From: Candidatus Stahliibacteriota bacterium | Lineage (GTDB): Bacteria; Hydrothermota; Tepidihabitantia; B3-TA06 | NCBI GenBank assembly: GCA_030670165.1 | Contig: DAOVCF010000006.1 | Coordinates: 1 to 28,946 of the forward strand | Direction of reading: 5' to 3' | Length of the DNA stretch: 28,946 nt | Shown here: in pieces, positions 23,046 to 28,946 of the stretch | Layout of the letters: every line of letters starts with the position of its first letter | Position numbering within the stretch: position 1 is the stretch's first letter | Translations under genes and position numbers: made by a program | Notes under the pieces: model-generated | Database searches by the model: none | The model's input: the letters and a program-made list of their open reading frames with translations, nothing else | What the model was told of the DNA's origin: nothing

Positions 23046-23139
23046 TTACCACCCTCTGAAAGGAACAAAAGGAGGATATAATTCGAGGTCCCAGCGACGG
23101 CGCAGCCGACGAAGTTACTTCGTGGGGTGATTAAAACGC
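23046..23139 (+). other. Intergenic segment with orphan ribosome-binding-site-like sequence and small hairpins
   Basis: AAAAGGAGG (23067-23075) looks like a Shine-Dalgarno, but no ORF follows. Downstream, CGGC (23098-23101) pairs with GCCG (23105-23108) and ACGAAG (23109-23114) with CTTCGT (23118-23123). CCCA (23090-23093) can close the set with TGGG (23123-23126). No T tract follows. It may be a gene remnant or a small structured RNA; I can assign no function. Confidence 0.3.
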
Positions 23140-23167
23140 TTGACAGGCTTTACACGTCGAATACAAT
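23140..23167 (+). promoter_or_regulatory. Promoter of alr, predicted leaderless
   Basis: TTGACA (23140-23145), 16-bp spacer and TACAAT (23162-23167), then 5 nt to the ATG at 23173. No Shine-Dalgarno precedes the ATG, so transcription is expected to begin at or next to it. Confidence 0.75.
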
Positions 23168-23172
23168 AGATT

Positions 23173-24339
23173 ATGCCACAGAGAGGACGCGTGTGGGCTG
23201 AGATAGATATCGACGCCCTCGTGCATAACTACCGTCTTATCCGCTCCACGGTGGGCGATGCCAAGGTACTTGCCGCGGTAAAGGCCGAGGCGTACGGTCA
23301 CGGCGGGCGCGAGGTAGCCAGGGTGCTTGAGAACCTCGGCACCGAGTACTTCGGTGTAGCCAGCACTGAGGAGGCGATTGACCTCAGAACCAACGGTCAG
23401 ATCAGGCGGCCCATACTTATCCTCTCCCCTGTCCCCTACCGCGAGATACCGATGATATTCGACTACGACCTGATTCCGAATGTTACTGAAGAGAGCTTTG
23501 CCAAGGCCCTGGCCCAGGAGGCCAACCGCAGGGGCAAGAACCTGGCCGTCCACGTGGAGGTGGATACCGGGATGGGCCGGACAGGGGTTAGTACGAAAGA
23601 GGCACCCGCGCTCATCTCTCTCGTGGTCAACAAACCTGGGCTCAAACTTGAAGGGATATTCACCCACTTCCCTGCAGCCGAGACGGATAAGGGGTTTACC
23701 CAGAAACAGGTCTCGATCTTCGATCAACTTATCGAACGGCTGCACAGCGAAGGAATTAAGGTGCCTTTGCTGCACTCGGCGAACTCTGCGGCAATATTCA
23801 AGTATCCGCAGGCTCGCTATGACATTGTAAGACCTGGTCTTGCGCTCTACGGAATCGAACCTGAAGGAATGGAGGCCTCCCTCGACCTTGCGCCGGTTAT
23901 GACGCTTCGGACGCGGATCGTGAACCTCCGGCGTCTTCCCAAAGGCGCAAGCATAAGCTACGGCAGAACGTATGTTCTGGAACACGATACCCTTGTGGCT
24001 ACTCTATCGGTGGGCTACGGGGACGGCTACCCACGGGCACTTTCCAACAAAGGCGAGGTGCTTTATGCGGGCAAACGCTACCCGGTCATCGGCGTGGTAT
24101 GCATGGACCTTATGATGGTTGATTTCTCAAAGGCTTCGGGTGCAAAGATAGGCGACGAGGTAACGTTGATCGGTCGGGATGGTGAGGCGGTGCTTTCGAC
24201 AGACGAGGTTGCAGGCTGGGCCGATACCATTTCTTACGAGATAACCACGCGTATAAGTCCAAGAGTACCACGCATCTATAAAACCTCTAAACGCATCCTT
24301 GGAGCACGCACGCTCCTTGGATCAACCACAGGCCTATGA
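23173..24339 (+). CDS. alr: Alanine racemase
   Basis: PLP enzyme that interconverts L- and D-alanine for peptidoglycan. The 388-aa product has the PLP lysine K37 in AAVKAEAYGHG (usually KADAYGHG, so Asp is Glu). It has the TGMGRTG stretch, HSANSAA, PGLALYGIEP, the catalytic tyrosine Y263 in ISYGRTY, and SVGYGDGYPRALSN with the partner-site residues. The length is typical. The start fits both the conserved N-terminus (RVWAEIDIDALVHNY) and the predicted leaderless promoter. The end overlaps the DUF1844 gene as ATGA, so alr leads a longer operon. Confidence 0.96.
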   Translation: MPQRGRVWAEIDIDALVHNYRLIRSTVGDAKVLAAVKAEAYGHGGREVARVLENLGTEYFGVASTEEAIDLRTNGQIRRPILILSPVPYREIPMIFDYDLIPNVTEESFAKALAQEANRRGKNLAVHVEVDTGMGRTGVSTKEAPALISLVVNKPGLKLEGIFTHFPAAETDKGFTQKQVSIFDQLIERLHSEGIKVPLLHSANSAAIFKYPQARYDIVRPGLALYGIEPEGMEASLDLAPVMTLRTRIVNLRRLPKGASISYGRTYVLEHDTLVATLSVGYGDGYPRALSNKGEVLYAGKRYPVIGVVCMDLMMVDFSKASGAKIGDEVTLIGRDGEAVLSTDEVAGWADTISYEITTRISPRVPRIYKTSKRILGARTLLGSTTGL

Positions 24340-24662
24340 GCGAAGAGAAAGAACATAAAGAAGAACAGGAAGGTTCTGCAGAACAGGAGAAGGGATATCA
24401 ACCTCCGCGATTTCTGGAACTGGTGCTTTCGGCGGCGGCGGGTGCGCTACAGGCCCTGGAGTTGGGAGTACCGGACAAGGAGGGCAAGAAAGAAAAACCC
24501 AACCTGGGGCTTGCCCGCTACTCAATAGACATGCTGGAGCTCCTCGAACTCAAAACCAAAGGCAATCTGGAGGCGGAGGAGGAAAGGTTCCTGCAAGAGA
24601 TGCTGCATCAGTTAAGATTGAGATACGTGGAGGCCGCCAAACAATCGAAGGATGTGAAATGA
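24336..24662 (+). CDS. DUF1844 domain protein
   Basis: 108-aa soluble protein of unknown function. After a charged, low-complexity N-terminus (about 1-22), residues 25-102 match DUF1844: FLELVLSAAAGALQALELG, a PDKEGKKEKPNLGLARYSID stretch, and the hallmark LLELKTKGNLEAEEERFLQEMLHQLRLRYV. It starts inside the alr stop (ATGA) and overlaps the next gene by 4 nt. DUF1844 genes are common across bacteria, but I know of no established role. Confidence 0.88.
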   Translation: MSEEKEHKEEQEGSAEQEKGYQPPRFLELVLSAAAGALQALELGVPDKEGKKEKPNLGLARYSIDMLELLELKTKGNLEAEEERFLQEMLHQLRLRYVEAAKQSKDVK

Positions 24663-25138
24663 ATGCAGATCATGCCGGGGATATTAATATCTTGAAAAGA
24701 TTCTTCCCCTTCGATCGTTTGAAGAAAGAAGAACTCGAGGCTCTTTATGAATCGGGCGAGATCAAGGAATATTCCGCGGACGAGATGATCTTCAACGAAG
24801 GAGACACGGGAGACTACTTCTGCATCATCCTTTCAGGCTCGATCCGCATCTCCACGCTCATCCCCCAGGTAGGTGAGGAGTCGCTCTCGATCCTGTATCA
24901 GGGCGATTTTTTCGGTGAGATGGCGCTCTTAGACGATGCGCCGCGTGCGGCGGCGGCCATCGCCCACACCGATGCAGAGCTTTTGATTATCCAGAAGAAC
25001 GAGTTTGACGAGTTAGTTGATCATAATAATCCGGCCGCCTACTGGATTCTGTGGGGGCTGGCAAAGAAGTTATCACAACGTTTGCGTGAAACAGACCAGC
25101 GGCTCAAGGCCATCCTGGCCCTGATACGCCGATTCTAG
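24659..25138 (+). CDS. Stand-alone cyclic nucleotide-binding domain protein
   Basis: The 159-aa protein is a single cNMP-binding (Crp-type) beta-roll followed by a C-terminal helix, with no helix-turn-helix. The core runs from FFPFDRL (about 16) to NEFDELV. It includes FNEGDTGDYFCIILSGSIRIS and a phosphate-binding cassette FGEMALLDDAPRAAAA that keeps the Glu and Arg needed for cNMP, though the usual Thr/Ser after RA is Ala. It may be a sensor or regulatory subunit acting through a partner, possibly the coiled-coil protein encoded 11 bp downstream. Overlap with DUF1844 is ATGA. Confidence 0.88.
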   Translation: MNADHAGDINILKRFFPFDRLKKEELEALYESGEIKEYSADEMIFNEGDTGDYFCIILSGSIRISTLIPQVGEESLSILYQGDFFGEMALLDDAPRAAAAIAHTDAELLIIQKNEFDELVDHNNPAAYWILWGLAKKLSQRLRETDQRLKAILALIRRF

Positions 25139-25149
25139 GAGGTAATTGT

Positions 25150-25902
25150 ATGGAACATGAAGAAAAACCAAGTGCACAGCAACCCAAAGAGGTCCGCTAC
25201 GACTCCTCTGGCAAGAAGGTAATAACCTCGCCACGCGACAAGGAAACCGAAAGTGCAATCCTTGCCATCAACGACAAGCTGGATCAACTCTTGGGCATTC
25301 TCTCATCCACCCTTCCGACCAGACTCGGTGCGGAACTGCGTGAAGCCGTCGCAGGAAGCCCGGAGACCCAGCGTTTGATAGAGGTTGTATCCAAAGAACT
25401 CCCCGACCGTATCAAGAAAGATTCGGACCAGATCGTATTCGAGAAAGCGGAGATGCTTTCAATGGTTATCTCAACCAGCATCCAGCATCTTAACGACGCG
25501 TTTAAGTCATACCAGGAGTCCATCCTCAAAGCCCTGGAAAGTCAGACTCGAGCACATGAGAAGACCGGTGAAGAACTGATTAAGATCAATTCCTTGCTTG
25601 CGGAACTTCACACAGCTATTGCAGGAGGAGGCATGAAGAAAACTCCTGCAGCCCTTGTGGAACCTCCACCTGAAAAACCCGCCCCTCAACCTCCACTCTC
25701 AGCACCAACCTACCCACCGCCATCCTTTGGGAAGCCGGAAGAACCCGGAGAGGAGAAGCCTGCACCACCAGGGCCTCCCGTTACCCACGAACCCAAGGAA
25801 GAAGAAAGAACGGATCTTCCCGGATGGCTACAAGCAAAACGGGACGATTTGGATTCCTCTTCTGAGCCCAAAACGCCGGATTCACCAAACGGGGTAAGTT
25901 AG
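25150..25902 (+). CDS. Hypothetical coiled-coil protein with proline-rich C-terminus
   Basis: 250-aa protein that I do not recognise. Residues about 30-160 are predicted helical with heptad-like spacing (ESAILAINDKLDQLLGILSS, then ISTSIQHLNDAFKSYQESIL and a final LIKINSLLAELHTAI). Residues about 165-225 are dominated by Pro, Glu and Lys (PPPEKPAPQPPLSAP), probably a disordered tether. The tail is acidic with a short LPGWLQAKRDDLD motif. It has no signal peptide or membrane segment. AGGAGGT precedes ATG 25150. Its place directly after a cNMP-binding protein suggests a scaffold or adaptor. Confidence 0.75.
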   Translation: MEHEEKPSAQQPKEVRYDSSGKKVITSPRDKETESAILAINDKLDQLLGILSSTLPTRLGAELREAVAGSPETQRLIEVVSKELPDRIKKDSDQIVFEKAEMLSMVISTSIQHLNDAFKSYQESILKALESQTRAHEKTGEELIKINSLLAELHTAIAGGGMKKTPAALVEPPPEKPAPQPPLSAPTYPPPSFGKPEEPGEEKPAPPGPPVTHEPKEEERTDLPGWLQAKRDDLDSSSEPKTPDSPNGVS

Positions 25903-25906
25903 TTAA

Positions 25907-26494
25907 GTGCGTATCTACACCCTTGGGACCGAAAACCGATCCGAACCGGAGATCGTAAAGATCCTTTCCAAGTATCAGATTCAGGTCTTGGCAGACATCC
26001 GCCATTCTACCGCCTCTCCACTCAAACATTTAAGGCGAGAAAACATCCAGAATATCTGCAAAAACAACAAGGTTGAGTACATATACCTGGGCAACGAACT
26101 GGGATCTGAACGAGAAACCGGAAGAGTGGATAACCTGGACCCCGAACTCTACGAACGAGGGACCGCCCTCCTTAAAAGCCTGGCGCGTACCCGAGGGCTT
26201 TTGATACTGTGCTCCGAACGCACACCCGAAAGGTGCAACCGACGTTTAATCGCCGCCGAACTGGCAAAGGACGGTGCCGAGGTGTTCCATCTCCTGGAAC
26301 TGGAGAAGCTCTGGACACCAACGATGAAGAAACCCGGCGCTTACGATAGGCACTCCTCAAAACGAAAACGCTCCCGAGGTGATAAAGAACGAAAAGACCA
26401 CAGACGAGCAAGATCAAAATCTTCAAAACCCGGCAAAGAACGCCCACTCCTCAAGAAGAAAACCTCCCGGTCCAAGATGGACAAGATTTCCTAA
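25907..26494 (+). CDS. DUF488 family protein with a highly basic C-terminal tail
   Basis: The 195-aa product has a DUF488 core over residues 1-140: IYTLGTENRS, VLADIRHSTASPLKHL, YIYLGNELGS, and the LILCSERTPERCNRRLIA motif with two conserved cysteines. The biochemical role of the family is not settled. Residues about 145-195 form an unusual Lys/Arg/Ser-rich tail, likely disordered and suited to nucleic-acid binding. It starts at a GTG (25907) four bases after the previous stop, with only a weak GGGG upstream. Confidence 0.82.
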   Translation: MRIYTLGTENRSEPEIVKILSKYQIQVLADIRHSTASPLKHLRRENIQNICKNNKVEYIYLGNELGSERETGRVDNLDPELYERGTALLKSLARTRGLLILCSERTPERCNRRLIAAELAKDGAEVFHLLELEKLWTPTMKKPGAYDRHSSKRKRSRGDKERKDHRRARSKSSKPGKERPLLKKKTSRSKMDKIS

Positions 26495-26552
26495 CTCCCT
26501 CGCAAATCTTAGGTTATATCATATAGAGGGGATTGATTTTGAAGACCAAAGG

Positions 26553-27836
26553 ATGAAGCGATTCCTACTGGTTAATCCATGGATACACGACTTTGCCGCG
26601 TTTGACTTCTGGCTCAAGCCGCTGGGGTTGCTGAGGATTGCTGCCGCATTAAGACAAGCGGGCGCAGGGATCCATCTTCTTGATCTTGCCGACCGCAACC
26701 ACCCCTGGCTTGAAAAACACACCAAGACCGACGAGTGGGGCAGGGGCAAATTTGCAGCCGAGGAGATAGAAAAAACACGGATACTTGAATACGTCCCCCG
26801 TAAGTTCAGAAGATATGGTCTGCCTTATTCGACACTTGTGCAAAGGCTCTCCGATCTCCCGGACGCAGATGCCATCCTCATAACCTCTGGTATGACCTAC
26901 TGGTACACCGGGATCAGAGAAACAATCGAGGTCCTTCACAAGAGATACCATGGGGTGCCGATAATCCTTGGCGGAATCTATGCAACGCTTTTGCCTGAGC
27001 ACGCTGGTATCAACTCCGGGGCGGATATAGTCCTTAAAGGGAGCCTTGCGGAGATCAAAGAGAGGCTCGAGAAGCTCGTGGGTCTTCATCTGCCCGAAGA
27101 AACGCCCTTTCCCGCCTGGGACCTCTATTCAAAACTCGACTACGCGGTGATGAGTATATCAAGAGGATGTCCCTTCCGCTGCACTTACTGCGCCTCGCAC
27201 CGGCTTGAACCCCATTACCTTTCCAGCAAGTTGGCGGATATCACTGCGGAGTTAAAGTACCTTGCCGATCTCAAGATACGAAGAATCGCCTTTTACGACG
27301 ACGCTTTGCTCTTTCATCAGGATTTCAACGAGCTCATGGAAAGGGTAATCGGGATGGGTCTGGAGTTTCACACACCGAACGGGCTGCATGTGAACCAGAT
27401 AACGCCCGAAAGAGCTGAACTTATGAAGCAAGCCGGTTTCCGTTCACTGTACCTGAGTCTTGAGACGGTGGATGAAGAGCTGCTACGTCACACAGGCGCA
27501 AAACTTTCAGCAGAAGCATTCACTAACGCCGTCCGGATTCTTAAGGATGCAGGTTTTAGTGACGAGCTTGGCGCCTACGTTTTATTCGGTCTGCCGAGAC
27601 AGACTGAGGAAAGTGTCAAAAGAACCCTCGATCTTGCACTCTCCCTAGACGTTAAACCTCATCTTGCCGAGTTCTCTCCTGTGCCGGGAACCCTGGATTT
27701 TACAAGAAGTGGACTGAGCGATGACACAGATCCCCTGCTTACCAACAACACGGCATGGTGCAATCAGGGAAAGCTCAGGGATTCGTGGAAAAGATTAAAG
27801 GATTATCTCAAGGAAAAGATTGAAGAATCGATTTGA
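26553..27836 (+). CDS. B12-binding-type radical SAM protein
   Basis: The 427-aa protein has an N-terminal Rossmann-like domain of the B12-binding type (MKRFLLVNPW, then PIILGGIYATLLPEH). A radical SAM domain follows, with the [4Fe-4S] motif CPFRCTYC (C206, C210, C213). The DxHxxG cobalamin motif is not evident, so cobalamin use is uncertain, as in many relatives that make or modify lipids, cofactors or peptides. The substrate is unknown. The ATG at 26553 fits the domain start. An open frame runs back to 26379 but overlaps DUF488 and encodes no recognisable domain. AAAGG abuts the ATG with no spacer, so initiation is unclear. Last gene of the alr-led run. Confidence 0.87.
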   Translation: MKRFLLVNPWIHDFAAFDFWLKPLGLLRIAAALRQAGAGIHLLDLADRNHPWLEKHTKTDEWGRGKFAAEEIEKTRILEYVPRKFRRYGLPYSTLVQRLSDLPDADAILITSGMTYWYTGIRETIEVLHKRYHGVPIILGGIYATLLPEHAGINSGADIVLKGSLAEIKERLEKLVGLHLPEETPFPAWDLYSKLDYAVMSISRGCPFRCTYCASHRLEPHYLSSKLADITAELKYLADLKIRRIAFYDDALLFHQDFNELMERVIGMGLEFHTPNGLHVNQITPERAELMKQAGFRSLYLSLETVDEELLRHTGAKLSAEAFTNAVRILKDAGFSDELGAYVLFGLPRQTEESVKRTLDLALSLDVKPHLAEFSPVPGTLDFTRSGLSDDTDPLLTNNTAWCNQGKLRDSWKRLKDYLKEKIEESI

Positions 27837-27845
27837 GCAAAAAAC

Positions 27846-28361
27846 CTAGGTCTCTGCCGCCATCTTCACGAAACCTTCCCCATCCAGCCTCAACCGCTCG
27901 GTAATACGGAAGCCGAGCTTCTCGAATGCCCTTATTGCCCTTTTGTTATCGGCAGCGGTAAAGAGATAGAAAAGCTCCAGATCGAGGCGCTTTGCAGCCT
28001 CGGCAAGAAATAGCTTCGCCGCCTCGCTGCCGTATCCCCTGCCCCAGTAGGCGGGATCAAAGAGCACGATGGAAAACTCCGCCCGACGCTTCAGCCGGTC
28101 TATATCCGTAAGGCTTACCTCACCTATCAGGCTACCCGCAAGGGTGTGAATCCACAATCGCCACTCCTTGGAAGACCGCTCCTGCTCGGCAAACCGCAGC
28201 CTGACCTCCTCGAATGTGGGATTCGCAGGCCAGACGTCCGACCACCGTAACACCTCATCCTGAAACCGCTTGACGTAAAACTCACGCAGGAGCCTGGGAT
28301 CGCGTGCGCGCAGCACGACCGACCTCCCTCTTATTGGAGTGAAGTTCACATCAGGCTTCAT
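27846..28361 (-). CDS. GNAT family N-acetyltransferase (RimJ/RimL type)
   Basis: Transfers an acetyl group from acetyl-CoA to an amine; the target is unknown. The 171-aa form starting at ATG 28361 has the usual opening FTPIRGRSVVLRARD. The central IGEVSLTDID strand, the acetyl-CoA loop YWGRGYGSEA, and a final NKRAIRAFEKLGF follow. ATG 28370 is an alternative, and the frame stays open to a TTG at 28484, but that extension (28362-28484) carries no conserved residues. TTGACG, 16 bp and GAGAAT lie 7 nt before ATG 28361 on the minus strand, a weak leaderless-type promoter. It converges on the radical SAM gene with 9 bp between the stop codons. Confidence 0.85.
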   Translation of the reverse strand: MKPDVNFTPIRGRSVVLRARDPRLLREFYVKRFQDEVLRWSDVWPANPTFEEVRLRFAEQERSSKEWRLWIHTLAGSLIGEVSLTDIDRLKRRAEFSIVLFDPAYWGRGYGSEAAKLFLAEAAKRLDLELFYLFTAADNKRAIRAFEKLGFRITERLRLDGEGFVKMAAET

Positions 28362-28502
28362 TAGATTCATTCTCTTCAATATTTCAGAAACGTCAAGGTC
28401 TTTGAGATCATCTGGATCGACCTGACAACCACAGCTTCTTTCTTGCGATAAAAACCATCCGTAAGGGTTATACCCTGACCACAAATATCTAGACTCAAAG
28501 AC

Positions 28503-28530
28503 TTGACACCACCGGTGATTTGTATATACT
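28503..28530 (+). promoter_or_regulatory. Promoter of the zinc-ribbon gene
   Basis: TTGACA (28503-28508), 16-bp spacer, TATACT (28525-28530). The predicted start near 28537 leaves a leader of about 16 nt containing GGAGGAGG (28541-28548). Confidence 0.8.
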
Positions 28531-28552
28531 AAGGCCGCCAGGAGGAGGCGTA

Positions 28553-28828
28553 ATGCTTAAAGAGTATTGCCAAAGCTGTGGGCGAGCCATAAATAATCCA
28601 GGAGGGTGGGGTACAGAAGTGGATGGCTCCTTAAATCATGATTTCTGCAGAGAGTGTTACGTAGATGGTTGCTTTACTGAGCCGAGACTCACACGCTGGC
28701 AGATAATCTCCAGGATCGTCCCTTTATGGATGAAAGAAAAGAACCTGACCTATCGTGAGGCGTTGATTGAAGCCAACTACTTCATCTCCGGCCTGCGACG
28801 CTGGCAAACTACAAAAATGTGGACTTGA
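28553..28828 (+). CDS. Small putative zinc-ribbon protein
   Basis: The 91-aa product matches the short zinc-ribbon family typified by CQSCG...DGS...CxxCY..G.FT. Here it is CQSCG (C6, C9), a GTEVDGSLNHDFCRECY stretch (C32, C35), then DGCFTEPRLT. A helical C-terminus of about 45 residues follows. Four cysteines could bind one zinc. The role is unknown. ATG 28553 is chosen, with GGAGGAGG 4 nt upstream. An in-frame TTG at 28520 lies upstream of the predicted transcript start. Confidence 0.82.
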   Translation: MLKEYCQSCGRAINNPGGWGTEVDGSLNHDFCRECYVDGCFTEPRLTRWQIISRIVPLWMKEKNLTYREALIEANYFISGLRRWQTTKMWT

Positions 28829-28853
28829 ACTCAGAGCGGATCGAGAGATAAGC

Positions 28854-28881
28854 TTGACATACCACAGCATCTTCGCATAAT
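28854..28881 (+). promoter_or_regulatory. Promoter of the gene entering the right edge
   Basis: TTGACA (28854-28859), 16-bp spacer, CATAAT (28876-28881). TAATAA at 18 bp is an alternative -10. It lies about 47 bp before the start at 28928. Confidence 0.65.
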
Positions 28882-28927
28882 AATCGCCGAAGCTCTAAGC
28901 AGATAAATCCTAACCAAAGGAGATAGC

Positions 28928-28946
28928 ATGCAAATGCCTGAAGGAG
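28928..28946 (+). CDS. Start of an unidentified gene, cut by the window edge
   Basis: AAAGGAG (28916-28922) lies 5 nt before an ATG at 28928, and a promoter is present upstream. Only six codons (MQMPEG) are visible, so the product cannot be named. Confidence 0.55.

Noticed and set aside
23131..23985. Open frame of 284 codons on the minus strand
   Set aside because: Antisense to alr, starting within that gene and running through its promoter. No domain is seen.
26379..26552. N-terminal extension of the radical SAM protein
   Set aside because: It overlaps the DUF488 gene in another frame and encodes basic low-complexity text. The domain begins at ATG 26553.

Overview
The window reads as a stretch of chromosome from an anaerobic, fermentative, outer-membrane-bearing bacterium of roughly 50% GC. 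The diderm inference rests on an MlaE/MlaF/MlaD lipid-transport set and two putative lipoproteins. The anaerobe inference rests on a four-subunit 2-oxoacid:ferredoxin oxidoreductase next to butyrate kinase and phosphate butyryltransferase. The combination suggests a candidate-phylum lineage (WOR-3/Stahlbacteria or another FCB-like group), but this is a guess from gene content. No rRNA, tRNA, CRISPR array, transposase or phage gene was found.

Layout. (1) 1-3621: an 11-bp-periodic repeat array, metG, a convergent Ig/FN3 lipoprotein gene and rpsT. (2) 3664-14378, minus strand: one compact run of 14 genes read from 14.4 kb down to a terminator near 3.66 kb. In order they are metallophosphatase, archease, DJ-1/PfpI, dtd, yicC, gmk, rpoZ, coaBC, dnaB, mlaE, mlaF, mlaD, radA and a PIN-like/TRAM protein. 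Twelve of the 13 junctions overlap or lie within 8 bp, and the last gap is 10 bp. (3) 14428-21830, plus strand: a class V aminotransferase, then buk-ptb-fabH, a structured leader and terminator, and the gamma-delta-alpha-beta oxidoreductase operon ended by a strong terminator. (4) 21949-23045: an LRR lipoprotein with a consensus promoter and a 31-bp palindrome in its signal-peptide region. (5) 23140-27836: alr, DUF1844, a lone cNMP-binding domain, a coiled-coil/proline-rich protein, DUF488 and a B12-type radical SAM protein. (6) 27846-28946: a convergent GNAT acetyltransferase, a small zinc-ribbon protein and the first codons of another gene.

How the genes work together. The oxidoreductase makes acyl-CoA and reduced ferredoxin from a 2-oxoacid. 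Ptb and Buk can turn acyl-CoA into acyl-phosphate and then ATP plus a short-chain acid, while FabH can use the same acyl-CoA to prime fatty-acid synthesis. The cluster therefore looks like a branch point between energy yield and lipid priming, possibly with branched-chain substrates. The minus-strand operon groups informational genes (dnaB, radA, rpoZ, dtd, yicC) with gmk, coaBC and outer-membrane lipid transport.

Regulation. Ten promoters can be proposed and nine have a 16-bp spacer. Three genes (metG, the aminotransferase, alr) share the layout -35, 16 bp, TANNNT, 5 nt, ATG with no usable Shine-Dalgarno. This predicts leaderless mRNAs alongside conventional leadered genes, and is the most coherent unexpected signal in the window.
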